64,000 nucleotides of DNA from an uncultured Lacinutrix sp. (GCF_947500605.1 NZ_CANMSJ010000003.1:62001-126000); one strand, 5' to 3'; counted from the stretch's first letter, positions 23,448 to 34,164 are shown. Numbers and translations: made by a program. Notes: generated from the letters alone by a model not told the origin.

Positions 23448-26400
23448 CTTTGTTTCTTTTACTTAGTTTTTTAAATAGACTTTTAAGTTTACTTATTTGC
23501 TCGGTATTCTCTTTTGTTTGTAAGCCAGCAGATTCACTATTTCTAATAAATTCTTCAGATAATGGTTCAAAAGATTCATCTTTAATAAGACTTTTTCCTT
23601 CTGCCATTTTTGCAAATATGTAGTATAAACCAGGGATAATTAGTACGCCTCCAAGCGTTCCAATAAGCATACCTCCTAAAGAGGAGCCTCCAATAGTTCT
23701 ATTGCCAATTGCACCTGCACCTGTTGCCATAACTAACGGAATTAATCCTGCAATAAAAGCAAAAGAGGTCATTAAAATAGGTCTAAAACGGGCTTTGGAA
23801 CCTTCGATAGCTGCTTCTAAAATTGTAGCACCTTGTTTTTGTTTCTGCACAGCAAACTCTACGATTAATACGGCATTTTTACCTAACAAACCAACGAGCA
23901 TAATAACACCAATTTGTGCATAAACATCGTTTGCTAGTCCCATAGTTTTTAGTAGGATGAAAGACCCAAATACACCAACAGGAAGTGATAATATTACCGC
24001 AAATGGTAATAAGAAACTTTCGTATTGCGCGGCTAAAACAAAATAAACGAAGATTAATACTATTATAAAAATGTATGTAGATTCATTTCCTCTACTTGCT
24101 TCATCGTATGATAAACCTTCCCAAGCAATATCATATCCTCTTGGTAGTTGTTCTGCAGCAACTTCTTTAATTGCTTTTATAGCGTCTCCACTAGTAAATC
24201 CAGCAGCTGGTAGGCCTCTTATGGAAGCAGAATTGTAAAGATTGTATCTCGTAATTTCATTTGGTCCAAGCTTCTTTTTAATCGTCATAAATGCAGAATA
24301 AGGTACCATTTCTCCTTCTTCATTTTTAACAAAAAGCTTTTCAAGATCCGATGGTAAACGTCTGTATTCTGGTCCTGCTTGTGTGTAAACCTTAAAAAAT
24401 CGACCAAAACGGATAAATCCTTGTTCGTAAGTGCTACCAATTAAAATGTTTAGGTTTTCCATTGCTTTACTAATGGTAACACCTTTTTGCATTGCAATTT
24501 TATTGTTTATTTTTAGTTCGTATTGCGGATAATTTGCTGAGAAGAATGTAAATAAACCAGTAAGTTCTTTACGTTTTGATAAAGCATCCATAAAGTCATT
24601 ATTTATGCTTTCAAAATGATGATAATCTGTCGAGTTTGTTTTGTCTAATAAACGCATGGCAAATCCTCCAGAAGAACCAAATCCAGGTACAGCTGGTGGT
24701 TCAAAATACTCAATAACGGCACCTAAATCTTTGGTTTCTTCTTCAAGTTCTTCCATGATTTCGTGCACAGAGTGTTCTCGATCCGACCAAGGTTTTAGGT
24801 TAATTAAACAGGTACCGGCATTTGAACCTCGACCTTCGGTCATAATCTCATAACCAGCAAGAGAAGATACAGATTCTACACCTTCGGTTTTTTCACATAT
24901 TTTCTGAAGTTTTTTGGCTACTTCATTAGTACGCTCTAACGTTGCTCCTGGTGGTGTTTGGATAATGGCATAAATCATTCCTTGATCTTCATTAGGAATA
25001 AAACCTGCAGGTAGCACTTTGTTAGTCAGGAAAATACCGACACAAAAAGCTGCTAATATTCCAAAAGTTACAATACGTCTTGCTACAATTTTATTAAGTA
25101 TTGCAACATACCTTCCTGTAAGTTTCTCGAAACCTCTATTAAACCAAAGAATAAACTTATCTACAAGCGATTTTTTAGTTTTTCCATGATTATTTTTAAG
25201 TAACATCGCACATAAAACAGGTGTTAATGTTAAGGCAACAATAGCTGAAATAACAATAGAACCAGCCATAGTAATTGAGAATTGACGATAAAAAACACCA
25301 ACAGGACCTGACATAAAGCAAATAGGTATAAATACCGAAACCATAACTAAAGTAATAGCTATAATAGCACCTCCAATTTCACCTAAAACTTCATAAGATG
25401 CTTTGTATGGTGTGAGGTGTTCTTCCTCCATTTTAACATGCACGGCCTCGACGACGACAATAGCATTATCGACTACAATACCAATGGCTAATACCAATGC
25501 AAAAAGTGTTATTAGGTTTATGGAAAGTCCGAATAATTGCATCACAAAAAAGGAACCTATTAAAGATACTGGTACCGCTATAATAGGAATTAATGTAGAA
25601 CGCCAATCTCCTAAAAATAAGAATACCACAATGGCAACTAGAATAAAGGCATCTCTAAGTGTGTGTAAAACTTGTTCTATAGAGGCATCTAAAAAGTTAG
25701 AAACATCATAACTAATTTGAAAATCGACATCTGGAGGTAAGTCTACTTCTAGCTCTGCTAATTTTTCTTTTACGGCTTTTATAACATCGCTACCATTTGT
25801 TCCAAAGGTTTGTTTAAGTACTATAGAAGCCGATGGTTTGCCATCTAAATTAGAGTAGATGTCAAAAAACTCACTTCCTAAATCAACATCTGCAATATCT
25901 TTTAATTGTATAATTTCACCTTCTTTATTGGCTCTTATAATTATCTCTTTGTATTGATCGGGCTCATTATACCTATTTTCATAAGTTAAAACATATTCTA
26001 GGGACTGCGAGGTCATACCAGAACTTCGACCTAAACGACCAGGCCTGGCAAGAATACTTTGTTCTTCCATGGCTTCTAAAACTTCTTCGGCAGAAATATT
26101 ATAAGCTCTCATTCGGTCTGGTTTTAACCAAACACGCATAGCATACTTTCTACTTCCTAATATTTGAGCACTTGCAATACCTTTAATACGTTGTATTTCT
26201 GGAATAACCTTAGTGTAAGCATAGTTGTAGAGAAACTTTTCATCATTGTTTTTGTCTGCACTAGAAAGGTTAACGTACATTAACATACTAGGTTGAATAG
26301 GTGTTATAATTACACCTTCTCGTTGTACTAATTCTGGCAGTAATGGCATTACTTGATCCACACGTGTTTTAACCCTAACAACGGCTTCGTTTGGATCTGT

Positions 26401-26691
26401 ACCGGGTTCAAAAATAACACGAATGGTTGCTTCTCCTGCACTTGTCGCATCAGATGCGATGTAACGCATATCTTGCACGCCATTAATGGCTGTTTCAAGT
26501 GGTATTAATGTAGAATTTACTAATACTTCTGAACTTGAACCTGGATAGGCGATAAAAATATTTACCGTAGTTGGTGCTATTTGTGGGAACTGAGATATAG
26601 GGAGTTGCTTAATGGCAAGTCCACCTATAAATAGAATGATAACCGAAATGACAATAGCCAGAACGGGTCTTTTTATAAATTGTTTAAACAT
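23440..26691 (-). CDS. RND multidrug efflux pump, HAE1 family (AcrB-like)
   Basis: The 1083-residue inner-membrane pump has the usual 12-helix layout: one helix at 10-30, a large periplasmic domain, then helices from about 340 with GIVVDNAIVVVE (proton-relay Asp in helix 4). The second half repeats this, with GLLGKNAVLIVEFA. The C-terminal about 45 residues are hydrophilic and charged (KKLSKRNKDE end), longer than E. coli AcrB. It exchanges protons for hydrophobic drugs, bile-like compounds or solvents; the substrate is not predictable. It is 25 bases from the adaptor gene. Confidence 0.95.
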   Translation of the reverse strand: MFKQFIKRPVLAIVISVIILFIGGLAIKQLPISQFPQIAPTTVNIFIAYPGSSSEVLVNSTLIPLETAINGVQDMRYIASDATSAGEATIRVIFEPGTDPNEAVVRVKTRVDQVMPLLPELVQREGVIITPIQPSMLMYVNLSSADKNNDEKFLYNYAYTKVIPEIQRIKGIASAQILGSRKYAMRVWLKPDRMRAYNISAEEVLEAMEEQSILARPGRLGRSSGMTSQSLEYVLTYENRYNEPDQYKEIIIRANKEGEIIQLKDIADVDLGSEFFDIYSNLDGKPSASIVLKQTFGTNGSDVIKAVKEKLAELEVDLPPDVDFQISYDVSNFLDASIEQVLHTLRDAFILVAIVVFLFLGDWRSTLIPIIAVPVSLIGSFFVMQLFGLSINLITLFALVLAIGIVVDNAIVVVEAVHVKMEEEHLTPYKASYEVLGEIGGAIIAITLVMVSVFIPICFMSGPVGVFYRQFSITMAGSIVISAIVALTLTPVLCAMLLKNNHGKTKKSLVDKFILWFNRGFEKLTGRYVAILNKIVARRIVTFGILAAFCVGIFLTNKVLPAGFIPNEDQGMIYAIIQTPPGATLERTNEVAKKLQKICEKTEGVESVSSLAGYEIMTEGRGSNAGTCLINLKPWSDREHSVHEIMEELEEETKDLGAVIEYFEPPAVPGFGSSGGFAMRLLDKTNSTDYHHFESINNDFMDALSKRKELTGLFTFFSANYPQYELKINNKIAMQKGVTISKAMENLNILIGSTYEQGFIRFGRFFKVYTQAGPEYRRLPSDLEKLFVKNEEGEMVPYSAFMTIKKKLGPNEITRYNLYNSASIRGLPAAGFTSGDAIKAIKEVAAEQLPRGYDIAWEGLSYDEASRGNESTYIFIIVLIFVYFVLAAQYESFLLPFAVILSLPVGVFGSFILLKTMGLANDVYAQIGVIMLVGLLGKNAVLIVEFAVQKQKQGATILEAAIEGSKARFRPILMTSFAFIAGLIPLVMATGAGAIGNRTIGGSSLGGMLIGTLGGVLIIPGLYYIFAKMAEGKSLIKDESFEPLSEEFIRNSESAGLQTKENTEQISKLKSLFKKLSKRNKDE

Positions 26692-26716
26692 GTCTTTTGT
26701 AGATTAAATTCTAAAA

Positions 26717-27799
26717 TTATTCAGCGTATAAGTCTAATTCAGACATTACTTTGTTTGGCTCTAAAAACTTAGTTTCTATTTCTTCATTGTTTTTAACCAT
26801 TCTAATACCTTCTAATAAAATGGTGTCATTTTCGGTAAGTCCTTCGCTTACAATAAATAGATGAGGCAATTCTGCACCAATAGTAATTCCTTTTTGCTTA
26901 ACAACGTGGTCTTTATTTACAACAAAAACATAGGTTTTATCTAAGATTTGAAAGGTTGCTTTTTGAGGAATTATAATGACATCTTTAAATGGAGCACTCA
27001 TTAAAATACTACCTGTTTCACCATGTCTTAAAATACCATCTGGATTAGGAAACGTCGCTCTAAAAGCAATGTTTCCTGTTTCGCTATTAAATTCTCCTTC
27101 AATAGTTTCTACAATTCCTTTTTGGTTGAACTGTTTATTGTTAGCCATTAGTAAGCCAACTTCTTTTTTAATGTCTTTGTCTGCGCTGGTAATATAATCT
27201 AGATATTCTGCTTCTGGTACGTTAAAGTATACCCACATTTTGCTGTTGTCAGAAAGCGTAGTAAGTAACTCGCCTTCGTCTAAAAGACTACCTTCTCTAG
27301 CTTCTAGATGGTCCATAATACCATCAAAAGGTGCTGTAATTCTAGTAAAACCTAAATGTGTTTGCGCTAAAGAAACTTCAGCGTTAGCTTTGTCTAAATT
27401 AGCATTTGCCATAGCCAATTCATTTTGTGAAACGACATTACCATCCGCTAGGAGTTTTGTGTTTTTTAATTCTATTCCTGCAGCATTAGCTTCGGCTTTA
27501 GCCTTTTGTAATTCGGCTTGATAAATATTTGGCATGATTTGGAACATGGCTTGTCCCTTTTTAACATGTTGTCCTTCGTCTACAGATATGCTTTTTAGAT
27601 AGCCTCTCTCTAAAGCTCTTAATTCTATGTGTCTAATAGAATGAATCTGACTAACATAATCTTTTGTTATAGTGGTGTCCTTTTTAATAGGATTGGTAAC
27701 AAGAAAAGCAACGTGTTCTTTCTTTTCTTCTTTTTTAGTTTCGCAACTTGTATGAAATAGACATGCGAATAAACCCATGAAAATAAAGATTTTTTTCAT
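26717..27799 (-). CDS. RND efflux periplasmic adaptor (membrane fusion protein)
   Basis: The 360-residue lipoprotein (lipobox FHTSC, Cys19) shows the standard MFP order. There is a first lipoyl half (about 58-90, VDEGQHVKKGQAMFQI) and a helical hairpin (about 92-150). The second lipoyl half follows (FTRITAPFDGIMDHLEAREG), then beta-barrel and membrane-proximal domains. It links the pump with the outer-membrane duct. It is the first gene of the operon; a 7-of-8 promoter box (TCTATTTG) can be seen on this strand about 60 bases upstream. Confidence 0.93.
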   Translation of the reverse strand: MKKIFIFMGLFACLFHTSCETKKEEKKEHVAFLVTNPIKKDTTITKDYVSQIHSIRHIELRALERGYLKSISVDEGQHVKKGQAMFQIMPNIYQAELQKAKAEANAAGIELKNTKLLADGNVVSQNELAMANANLDKANAEVSLAQTHLGFTRITAPFDGIMDHLEAREGSLLDEGELLTTLSDNSKMWVYFNVPEAEYLDYITSADKDIKKEVGLLMANNKQFNQKGIVETIEGEFNSETGNIAFRATFPNPDGILRHGETGSILMSAPFKDVIIIPQKATFQILDKTYVFVVNKDHVVKQKGITIGAELPHLFIVSEGLTENDTILLEGIRMVKNNEEIETKFLEPNKVMSELDLYAE

Positions 27800-27949
27800 A
27801 ATTTTTAATTTGAAATAAATTGGTAAAATAAAATGTGATTGTAGCCAAACCTTGCAAATAGAGCATAAGTATGGCTGTTTGTGTTATATTAATTTATTGT
27901 GATGTGGTAACAAATCAATAGATATTTGATTTGCGAAAAGAAAGTATTA

Positions 27950-28372
27950 TCAGATTATGAAAACTGATAGTCTAACGTGAAGCTTTGTCGAAGGTTGACA
28001 AAGTTGAGGTTTGTAATGGGTCGCTTCTTCTTGAAGCTGAGCCGATAAATCGCTTAATAATTGTGCATTAAAAAATGTAGAAATATAACTACTAAAAGGA
28101 ATAATAGTAGCGTTAGAAACGGACTCTTCGTTTTCGGTATCTTCAATTTCAGTGAAATCGAAAATTAATTGAATCTCTTCATTATTATCAATTGTAATGT
28201 GAGAACCGTGACTTAAATATTTTTTAGATGAAGCATGGTTTGAAGCTTCAAATTTAAGACCGTTATTTTGTGGGTTGTTAGTATCAACACTAGTATTTGC
28301 AAATACGTTGGTAGCTCCTACGAATAAGAAGAGTACTATTAACGATAAATATTTAGTGGTAATTTTTTTCAT
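27950..28372 (-). CDS. Small exported protein of unknown function upstream of the efflux operon
   Basis: The 140-residue protein has a clear signal peptide (about 1-25, ending VFA). The mature part is polar, with HASSKKYLSHGSH (several His), a strongly acidic stretch (FTEIEDTENEE), and a C-terminal segment KPQLCQPSTKLHVRLSVFII ending in hydrophobic residues. I do not recognise a family. The start is placed at 28372 because the in-frame ATG at 28384 overlaps the -7 box. It points the same way as the efflux operon, 150 bases upstream, and could be a sensor or leader for it. Confidence 0.7.
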   Translation of the reverse strand: MKKITTKYLSLIVLFLFVGATNVFANTSVDTNNPQNNGLKFEASNHASSKKYLSHGSHITIDNNEEIQLIFDFTEIEDTENEESVSNATIIPFSSYISTFFNAQLLSDLSAQLQEEATHYKPQLCQPSTKLHVRLSVFII

Positions 28373-28381
28373 TTCCAAATG

Positions 28382-28411
28382 CAAAGCTATACCAATTGAC
28401 TATTACTGCAA
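28382..28411 (-). promoter_or_regulatory. Promoter of the small exported protein gene
   Basis: On the minus strand, TTG (28411-28409), a 19-base spacer, then TAGCTTTG (28389-28382). Both halves match the Bacteroidetes consensus. It fixes the translation start at 28372. Confidence 0.75.
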
Positions 28412-28460
28412 AACAAAAAATGTTTTTTTAAGTGTTTTTTATGAAGAAATAAGGGAATAA

Positions 28461-28496
28461 AAAAACCTGCAGACTTATTAAAGCATGCAGGTTTTT
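28461..28496 (-). terminator. Terminator of the prolyl oligopeptidase gene
   Basis: An 11-bp stem AAAAACCTGCA/TGCAGGTTTTT with a 14-base loop lies just past the minus-strand stop at 28513. T-run follows on that strand. Confidence 0.85.
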
Positions 28497-28512
28497 ATAT
28501 AGTGTAGTTATT

Positions 28513-30678
28513 TTAGTTTTTAAATTCGTCTTTCATTTTACTAGGCAATACATCATATCCCATATTAAATAGAGTAAATCCAAAAATATCTGCAGCTTGT
28601 TCTATGGTTTTGCTAACAGGAGTTCCTGCACCATGTCCGGCATCTGTTTCTATTCTAATTAATGTTGGGTTTGCTCCAGATTGTTTTGCTTGTAATTCTG
28701 CAGCAAATTTAAAACTGTGTGCAGGCACAACACGATCGTCATGATCTCCTGTGGTTACTAAAGTTGCAGGATATTGAACGCCTTCTTTTACGTTATGTAC
28801 TGGTGAGTAGTTTTTTAAATACTCGAACATTTCTTTATTGTCTTCTGCTGTTCCGTAATCGTAAGCCCATCCAGCTCCTGCTGTAAAGGTGTGGTAGCGT
28901 AACATGTCTAAAACGCCAACGGCTGGTAAAGCTACCTTCATTAAATCTGGACGTTGCGTCATGGTTGCACCAACTAATAAGCCTCCATTAGAACCTCCTT
29001 TTATTGCTAAGTAATCTGATGATGTATATTTTTGACCAATAAGATATTCAGCAGCAGCAATAAAATCGTCAAACACATTTTGTTTTTTTAATTGTGTTCC
29101 TGCATCGTGCCATTCTTTTCCGTATTCTCCACCTCCTCTTAAATTAGCGACGGCATAAATACCACCTTGCTCCATCCAAACGGCATTTGTAATACTAAAA
29201 CTAGGCGCTAAACTTACATTAAAACCGCCGTAACCATAAAGTATAGTTGGATTTTTACCGTTAAGTTCTAATCCTTTTTTATGTGTAATTATCATTGGAA
29301 TTTTTGTACCATCTTTAGAAGGATAAAAGACTTGAGTACTTTCGTAGTTATCCGAATTAAAGTCGATATCCGGTTTTCTAAACAAAGTTGAAACTCCCTT
29401 TTCAATATCGTATTTATAAATACTTCCAGGAGTTACATAGTTTGTAAAAGAGTAGTATAATTCTTTTTCTTCCTTTTTAGCGCCAAAACCACCAGCGCTT
29501 CCAATACTTGGTAGTTTTACTTCGCGCACTAATTTTCCGTTATAATCGTATTGAAAAATTTGAGAAACGGCATCTACCATATATTCAGTAAAAAAGTAAC
29601 CGCCGGCTGTAGATGGGCTTAATACATTTTTAGTTTCTGGAATAAAATCTATCCAATGTTCTGGTGTAGGATTAGAGGCATCGACAGTAACAATTTTTTG
29701 ATTAGGTGCATTTAAATTGGTTACTAAAAACAACTTAGAATCTACATTTTCTAATAAGTAAGTGTCACTATCTGTATTACCAATAATTTCGACTAAAGGT
29801 GCATTGGGAATTGTTAGGTCTTTTATGTATAATTTATTTCCAGAAGTAGAAACGCGTGGAGAAATTAAAAGGTAACGATCATCTTCTGTAACGCTTCCAT
29901 AAATATATCTGTGTTTTTCTTCTGGTGTGCTACCGTATATAATCTTATCCTCTTTTTGAGGGGTCCCTAATTTATGATAATAAACCTTATGTTGATCTGT
30001 TTTTGCAGACAATTCGCTTCCTTTTGGTTTATCGTAACTAGAATAATAGAAGCCTTCATTTTTATACCAAGACATACCGCTAAACTTTACATCTACAATG
30101 GTGTCTTCAATAATCTCTTTAGTTTCGGTATCCATGATTAGAATTTTTCTCCAATCACTTCCACCTTCAGAAATAGCATACGCTAACTTTTTTCCATCTT
30201 TAGAAAAACTTGTACCTCCTAAAGAAGTTGTACCATCGCTACTAAAGCCATTTGGATCTAAAAATACAGTTGCTGTTTTTGGATCTTCTCCTGTTTTGTA
30301 TCTGTAAATTACATATTGGTTTTGAAGTCCCGAGTTTTTATAAAAGTACGTGTAGTCTCCTTCTTTAAAAGGTGATCCGATTTTTTCGTAGTTCCATAGT
30401 TTGGTTAGTCTCTCTTTTAGTTCATTGCGAAATGGAATGTTATCGAGATAACCATAAGTTGCTTTGTTTTGGTTTTTAACCCAAGACATTGTTTCTTCGC
30501 TTCTATCGTCTTCAAGCCATCTGTAAGGGTCTTTTACTTCTGTGCCAAAGTAAGTATTAATTGTATCTACTGTATTAGTTGAAGGATAGTCTACAGTAAT
30601 TACTTGTCGTTCTTTTTTTTCTTCTTTACAAGACATAAATATTGAAAGTGTTAAAAAGCAAATTGCTAATTTTTTCAT
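28513..30678 (-). CDS. Prolyl oligopeptidase family serine peptidase (S9A), lipoprotein
   Basis: The 721-residue enzyme has a lipoprotein signal (lipobox IFMSC, Cys17), a beta-propeller (about 80-425) and an alpha/beta-hydrolase domain. Catalytic residues are Ser563 in GGSNGG, Asp647/648 in DHDDRVVP, and His682 in DAGHGAG. The start of the mature enzyme, [22 protein letters not shown], is the usual POP N-terminus. It cuts short peptides after proline, probably at the periplasmic face of a membrane, and could process peptides released by the secreted proteases. It stands alone between two terminators. Confidence 0.94.
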   Translation of the reverse strand: MKKLAICFLTLSIFMSCKEEKKERQVITVDYPSTNTVDTINTYFGTEVKDPYRWLEDDRSEETMSWVKNQNKATYGYLDNIPFRNELKERLTKLWNYEKIGSPFKEGDYTYFYKNSGLQNQYVIYRYKTGEDPKTATVFLDPNGFSSDGTTSLGGTSFSKDGKKLAYAISEGGSDWRKILIMDTETKEIIEDTIVDVKFSGMSWYKNEGFYYSSYDKPKGSELSAKTDQHKVYYHKLGTPQKEDKIIYGSTPEEKHRYIYGSVTEDDRYLLISPRVSTSGNKLYIKDLTIPNAPLVEIIGNTDSDTYLLENVDSKLFLVTNLNAPNQKIVTVDASNPTPEHWIDFIPETKNVLSPSTAGGYFFTEYMVDAVSQIFQYDYNGKLVREVKLPSIGSAGGFGAKKEEKELYYSFTNYVTPGSIYKYDIEKGVSTLFRKPDIDFNSDNYESTQVFYPSKDGTKIPMIITHKKGLELNGKNPTILYGYGGFNVSLAPSFSITNAVWMEQGGIYAVANLRGGGEYGKEWHDAGTQLKKQNVFDDFIAAAEYLIGQKYTSSDYLAIKGGSNGGLLVGATMTQRPDLMKVALPAVGVLDMLRYHTFTAGAGWAYDYGTAEDNKEMFEYLKNYSPVHNVKEGVQYPATLVTTGDHDDRVVPAHSFKFAAELQAKQSGANPTLIRIETDAGHGAGTPVSKTIEQAADIFGFTLFNMGYDVLPSKMKDEFKN

Positions 30679-30711
30679 AGATAGTAGTTTTATATAACTA
30701 TAAAAATAAAC

Positions 30712-30747
30712 AAAAAAGCGCTTACATAGTTATGTAAACGCTTTTTT
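30712..30747 (-). terminator. Terminator of asd
   Basis: A stem AAAAAAGCG...TTACATA/TATGTAA...CGCTTTTTT with one C-A mismatch and a 2-base loop. Confidence 0.88.
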
Positions 30748-30771
30748 GAAAATTAAGTATTCTATTATAAT

Positions 30772-31761
30772 CTATACCAGATTGTTTTTTACTAAGTATT
30801 CTGCTATTTGTACAGTGTTTGTTGCAGCACCTTTTCTAAGGTTGTCACTTACAACCCAAAGGTTTAAAGTATTAGGCTGAGAGCCATCTCTACGAATACG
30901 GCCTACAAAAACATCGTCTTTTCCATTTGCGTATAGTGGCATTGGATAAGTGTTTGTGTCTAAGTTATCCTGTATCGTAACACCATCAGTTTCACTAAGT
31001 AATTGTCTTACTTCAGAAACGTCGAAATCGTTTTCAAATTCTACGTTTATAGCTTCACTATGTCCGCCAGCAGTAGGTATTCTAACGGCAGTTGCAGTAA
31101 CAGCGATTGTTTTATCGTTAAGAATTTTTTGAGTTTCACGAACCAATTTCATTTCTTCTTTGGTATAGCCGTTTTCCTCAAAAACATCACAATGCGGAAT
31201 AGCATTTTTGTGAATAGGATAGTTATAAGCCATTTCTCCTTTTACACCAGCCATTTCATTTTCTAATTGTTGTACCGCTTTTACTCCAGTTCCTGAGATA
31301 GATTGGTAAGTTGAAACAACAATACGTTTTATTTTATATTTTTTATGAAGAGGAGCTAAAGCCATCACCATTTGAATAGTAGAACAGTTTGGGTTTGCAA
31401 TAATTTTATCTTCTTTAGTAAGTTCCCCAGCATTAATTTCTGGAACAATTAATTTTTTAGATTGGTCCATTCTCCAAGCCGAAGAGTTATCAATCACCGT
31501 AGTGCCAACTTCTGCAAATTTAGGAGCCCATTCTAAAGATGTGTTTCCTCCTGCTGAAAATAAGGCAACATCTGGTTTCATTGTAACAGCATCTGCTAAA
31601 CTTACAATGGTAAACTCTTCATTTTTAAAGGTTATTTTTTTACCTACAGAACGTTCTGAAGCAACAGGAATAAATTCTGTGATTTCAAAATTACGTTCTT
31701 CTAATACTTTACGCATGACTTCTCCAACCATACCTGTAACACCAATAACTGCTAATTTCAT
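30772..31761 (-). CDS. asd: Aspartate-semialdehyde dehydrogenase
   Basis: Asd reduces aspartyl phosphate to the semialdehyde, the branch to lysine/diaminopimelate, threonine and methionine. The 329-residue protein has the N-terminal AVIGVTGMVGEVM nucleotide loop, active-site Cys126 (IIANPNCSTIQM), and catalytic His234 (TAGGHSEAINV). Its promoter (TAGCTTTG, 31795-31802) lies 34 bases upstream. It is a monocistronic unit by its terminator. Confidence 0.97.
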   Translation of the reverse strand: MKLAVIGVTGMVGEVMRKVLEERNFEITEFIPVASERSVGKKITFKNEEFTIVSLADAVTMKPDVALFSAGGNTSLEWAPKFAEVGTTVIDNSSAWRMDQSKKLIVPEINAGELTKEDKIIANPNCSTIQMVMALAPLHKKYKIKRIVVSTYQSISGTGVKAVQQLENEMAGVKGEMAYNYPIHKNAIPHCDVFEENGYTKEEMKLVRETQKILNDKTIAVTATAVRIPTAGGHSEAINVEFENDFDVSEVRQLLSETDGVTIQDNLDTNTYPMPLYANGKDDVFVGRIRRDGSQPNTLNLWVVSDNLRKGAATNTVQIAEYLVKNNLV

Positions 31762-31794
31762 AACTAATAAATTTTTTCAAAAAAATATAGTTAA

Positions 31795-31802
31795 CAAAGC
31801 TA
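31795..31802 (-). promoter_or_regulatory. Candidate -7 promoter element for asd
   Basis: Minus-strand TAGCTTTG, an exact TAnnTTTG match, 34 bases before the asd ATG. No clear TTG at -33. Confidence 0.55.
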
Positions 31803-31864
31803 TAGTATTTTATATAGTTTGTGTTTAAATGCGTATTAATTTTTTCGTAAAAATTTGGCATAAA

Positions 31865-31897
31865 AAAAACCGATTTTGCATTACAAAATCGGTTTTT
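31865..31897 (-). terminator. Terminator of mscL
   Basis: A perfect 14-bp stem AAAAACCGATTTTG/CAAAATCGGTTTTT with a 5-base loop lies just after the mscL stop (minus strand). Confidence 0.9.
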
Positions 31898-31923
31898 CAG
31901 ATAATATTTATAAAAAGTATAGA

Positions 31924-32328
31924 TTACTTTTTTAAAGCATCTCTAATTTCCATTAATAATTGATTATCAGATGGTCCAGATGGAGCAGCTGCTTCAACAG
32001 GTTTTTTAGTTTTGTTGTATGCTTTAACGATTAAGAACATTACGAAACCAACAACAAGTAAACTAATGATAGTGTCAATCCATGCACCATATTCTACTGC
32101 AGCAACACCTGCTTCTTTAGCAGCGGCAACAGTTGCGAATACTTCGTCTCCTGGAGTCCAAAATTGATCAGAGAAACTAGCTCCTCCAGTTACTAAACCA
32201 ATAAGTGGCATAGCTATTTTAGATACAAATCCGTTAATAACTGCGCCTAATGCACCAGCCATAATTACAGCAACAGCGAAATCAATCACGTTTCCTGTCA
32301 TAATAAAGTCCTTAAATTCTTTAAGCAT
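31924..32328 (-). CDS. mscL: Large-conductance mechanosensitive channel
   Basis: MscL opens under high membrane tension to release solutes during osmotic downshock. The 134-residue protein has the conserved N-terminus LKEFKDFIMTGNVIDFAVAV, helix 1 with the pore GALGAVINGFV segment (about 26-36), a periplasmic loop, helix 2 (about 83-105), and a C-terminal helix LLMEIRDALKK. The length is normal for the family. It is flanked by a terminator at each end. Confidence 0.97.
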   Translation of the reverse strand: MLKEFKDFIMTGNVIDFAVAVIMAGALGAVINGFVSKIAMPLIGLVTGGASFSDQFWTPGDEVFATVAAAKEAGVAAVEYGAWIDTIISLLVVGFVMFLIVKAYNKTKKPVEAAAPSGPSDNQLLMEIRDALKK

Positions 32329-32390
32329 AATTTTGTTTTATTTAATTAGTTGATATTAACTTTTGTTAAATTTAGTTAAAATTTTAACAA

Positions 32391-32413
32391 AAAGCTATAA
32401 TTAATATAGCTTT
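32391..32413 (-). terminator. Probable weak terminator of tdk-alr
   Basis: A 9-bp stem AAAGCTATA/TATAGCTTT with a 5-base loop, just past the alr stop on the minus strand, followed there by a short T-rich run. The stem is AT-rich and weak. Confidence 0.5.
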
Positions 32414-32423
32414 AAAAAGACTG

Positions 32424-33530
32424 TTATCGATGAAACACTCGTTTTACTCGCTGAGATACTGAAGTTAGTAACTCGTAAGAGATTGAGTTTATACTAGCAG
32501 CTAGGTCTTCAGCAGAGTGTTTTGGACCAAAAACGATTACTTCGTCTCCTTCTTTGCAAGGTATGTTTGTAACATCTACCATAATCATATCCATGCAAAC
32601 GTTACCAGCAATAGGTGCTTTTTCTCCATTTATAAAAACAAATCCTTTTCCGTTTCCAAAGAGCCTATTAATACCATCTGCATGGCCAATAGGTAAGGTT
32701 GCTGTTTTAGTATTTTCTTTAGCTATAAATGCGCGATTGTAGCCCAAACTATCTCCTTTTTTTATAGTATGAATTTGAGAGATACTTGTTTTTAATGTCG
32801 CAATTGGTTTAAGACTTTTATTGATTTCTGTATCATTACCAAAACCATACATGCCAATACCACATCTTACCATATCTAAATGTGCTTCGGGATAATTTAA
32901 TATTCCAGAGGTATTGCATTGATGTAAAATAGGCTGGTAACCTAAACCATCTATCATTTTTTGCGAAATACGGTTAAAATCTTCTATTTGATTTAGGGTA
33001 AACTCTTTTTCATTTTCATCTTCACTTGCTGCCAAATGAGAAAAAAGCGATTTAACTTTTATGGCTTTAGTAGTTTCTAGAGTTTTTAAAACAGTTTCTA
33101 TTTCTGCTTCGGTAAAACCTAATCTATTTAAACCCGTATTAAATTTTATATGAATAGGGTAGTTTGCTTGTTTTTGTTTTTCAGCGACAGCTATAAATTT
33201 ATTTAAAACACGCTGAGAGTAAATACTTGGTTCTAGGCAACGTTCTATTATTACTTTAAAATTCTCAGGCAAAGGATGTAAGACTAAAATAGGTTTTTCT
33301 ATTCCAGCATCTCTAAGCGCAATGCCTTCGCTTGTATAAGCAACGGCAAAATAATCTACATCTAAAGTCTCAAGGTGTTTTGCTACTTCTGTAGCATCAC
33401 TTCCGTAGGCATAAGCTTTTACTACTGCTAAAAATTTGGTGTTACTTTTAAGTTTAGATTTTATAAATGTAACATTATGTTTTAAAGCGCTTAAGTCTAT
33501 TTCCAGAATGGTTTCCTGAGATTTAGACAT
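32424..33530 (-). CDS. alr: Alanine racemase
   Basis: Alr makes D-alanine for peptidoglycan. The 368-residue PLP enzyme begins [12 protein letters not shown] with the PLP lysine K38 in [11 protein letters not shown]. It has [20 protein letters not shown], the catalytic Tyr region LGYNRAF, and [11 protein letters not shown] in the C-terminal barrel. It overlaps tdk by 8 bases and is co-transcribed after it. Confidence 0.96.
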   Translation of the reverse strand: MSKSQETILEIDLSALKHNVTFIKSKLKSNTKFLAVVKAYAYGSDATEVAKHLETLDVDYFAVAYTSEGIALRDAGIEKPILVLHPLPENFKVIIERCLEPSIYSQRVLNKFIAVAEKQKQANYPIHIKFNTGLNRLGFTEAEIETVLKTLETTKAIKVKSLFSHLAASEDENEKEFTLNQIEDFNRISQKMIDGLGYQPILHQCNTSGILNYPEAHLDMVRCGIGMYGFGNDTEINKSLKPIATLKTSISQIHTIKKGDSLGYNRAFIAKENTKTATLPIGHADGINRLFGNGKGFVFINGEKAPIAGNVCMDMIMVDVTNIPCKEGDEVIVFGPKHSAEDLAASINSISYELLTSVSQRVKRVFHR

Positions 33531-34164
33531 CTTTATCTTTAGTTTTTAGCTCTTCGGCACCATTTACGTTCATTGTTTTTAGTTTTTCACGCGTAATAGC
33601 TTTGTAGTATGCAGCACGACTTAAAGGTTCGTATTCTTCGGTTTCGCCTAATAATACAAGGTCTTCACTTTTGTTTTTTCTGTAGCTAAATTGTGCTAAA
33701 TTTCCAGTGCGTGTACATACAGCATGTACTTTGGTAACATATTCTGCAGTTGCCATTAAATTTGGCATTGGACCAAAAGGATTGCCTTTAAAATCCATAT
33801 CTAATCCTGCTACAATAACACGTATGCCTTTATTGGCTAGGTCGTTACAAACACGTACAATCTCGTCGTCGAAAAACTGTGCTTCGTCAATACCAACCAC
33901 ATCGCAGCCATCTGCTAAAATGGGAATATTAGCAGCAGCAGGAACTGGAGTAGAACGTATTTCATTGGCATCGTGAGAGACTACCATTTCATCATCATAT
34001 CGCACATCTATTGCAGGCTTAAATATTTCTACTTTTTGCTTTGCAAATTGCGCTCGTTTTAGTCTGCGAATGAGCTCTTCGGTTTTTCCAGAGAACATGG
34101 AACCGCAAATAACTTCAATCCAACCAAATTGTTCTTTTTGATTTACTGTATTTTCAAGAAACAT
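33523..34164 (-). CDS. tdk: Thymidine kinase (type II)
   Basis: Tdk phosphorylates thymidine in the salvage pathway. The 213-residue protein has the P-loop GSMFSGKT (21-28), the [10 protein letters not shown] Walker B motif, and the substrate-lasso region [20 protein letters not shown]. The usual paired zinc cysteines of type II kinases are reduced here to a single one, as in some Bacteroidetes relatives. It is first in a two-gene unit with alr. A full TAnnTTTG box lies 55 bases upstream. Confidence 0.95.
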   Translation of the reverse strand: MFLENTVNQKEQFGWIEVICGSMFSGKTEELIRRLKRAQFAKQKVEIFKPAIDVRYDDEMVVSHDANEIRSTPVPAAANIPILADGCDVVGIDEAQFFDDEIVRVCNDLANKGIRVIVAGLDMDFKGNPFGPMPNLMATAEYVTKVHAVCTRTGNLAQFSYRKNKSEDLVLLGETEEYEPLSRAAYYKAITREKLKTMNVNGAEELKTKDKDV

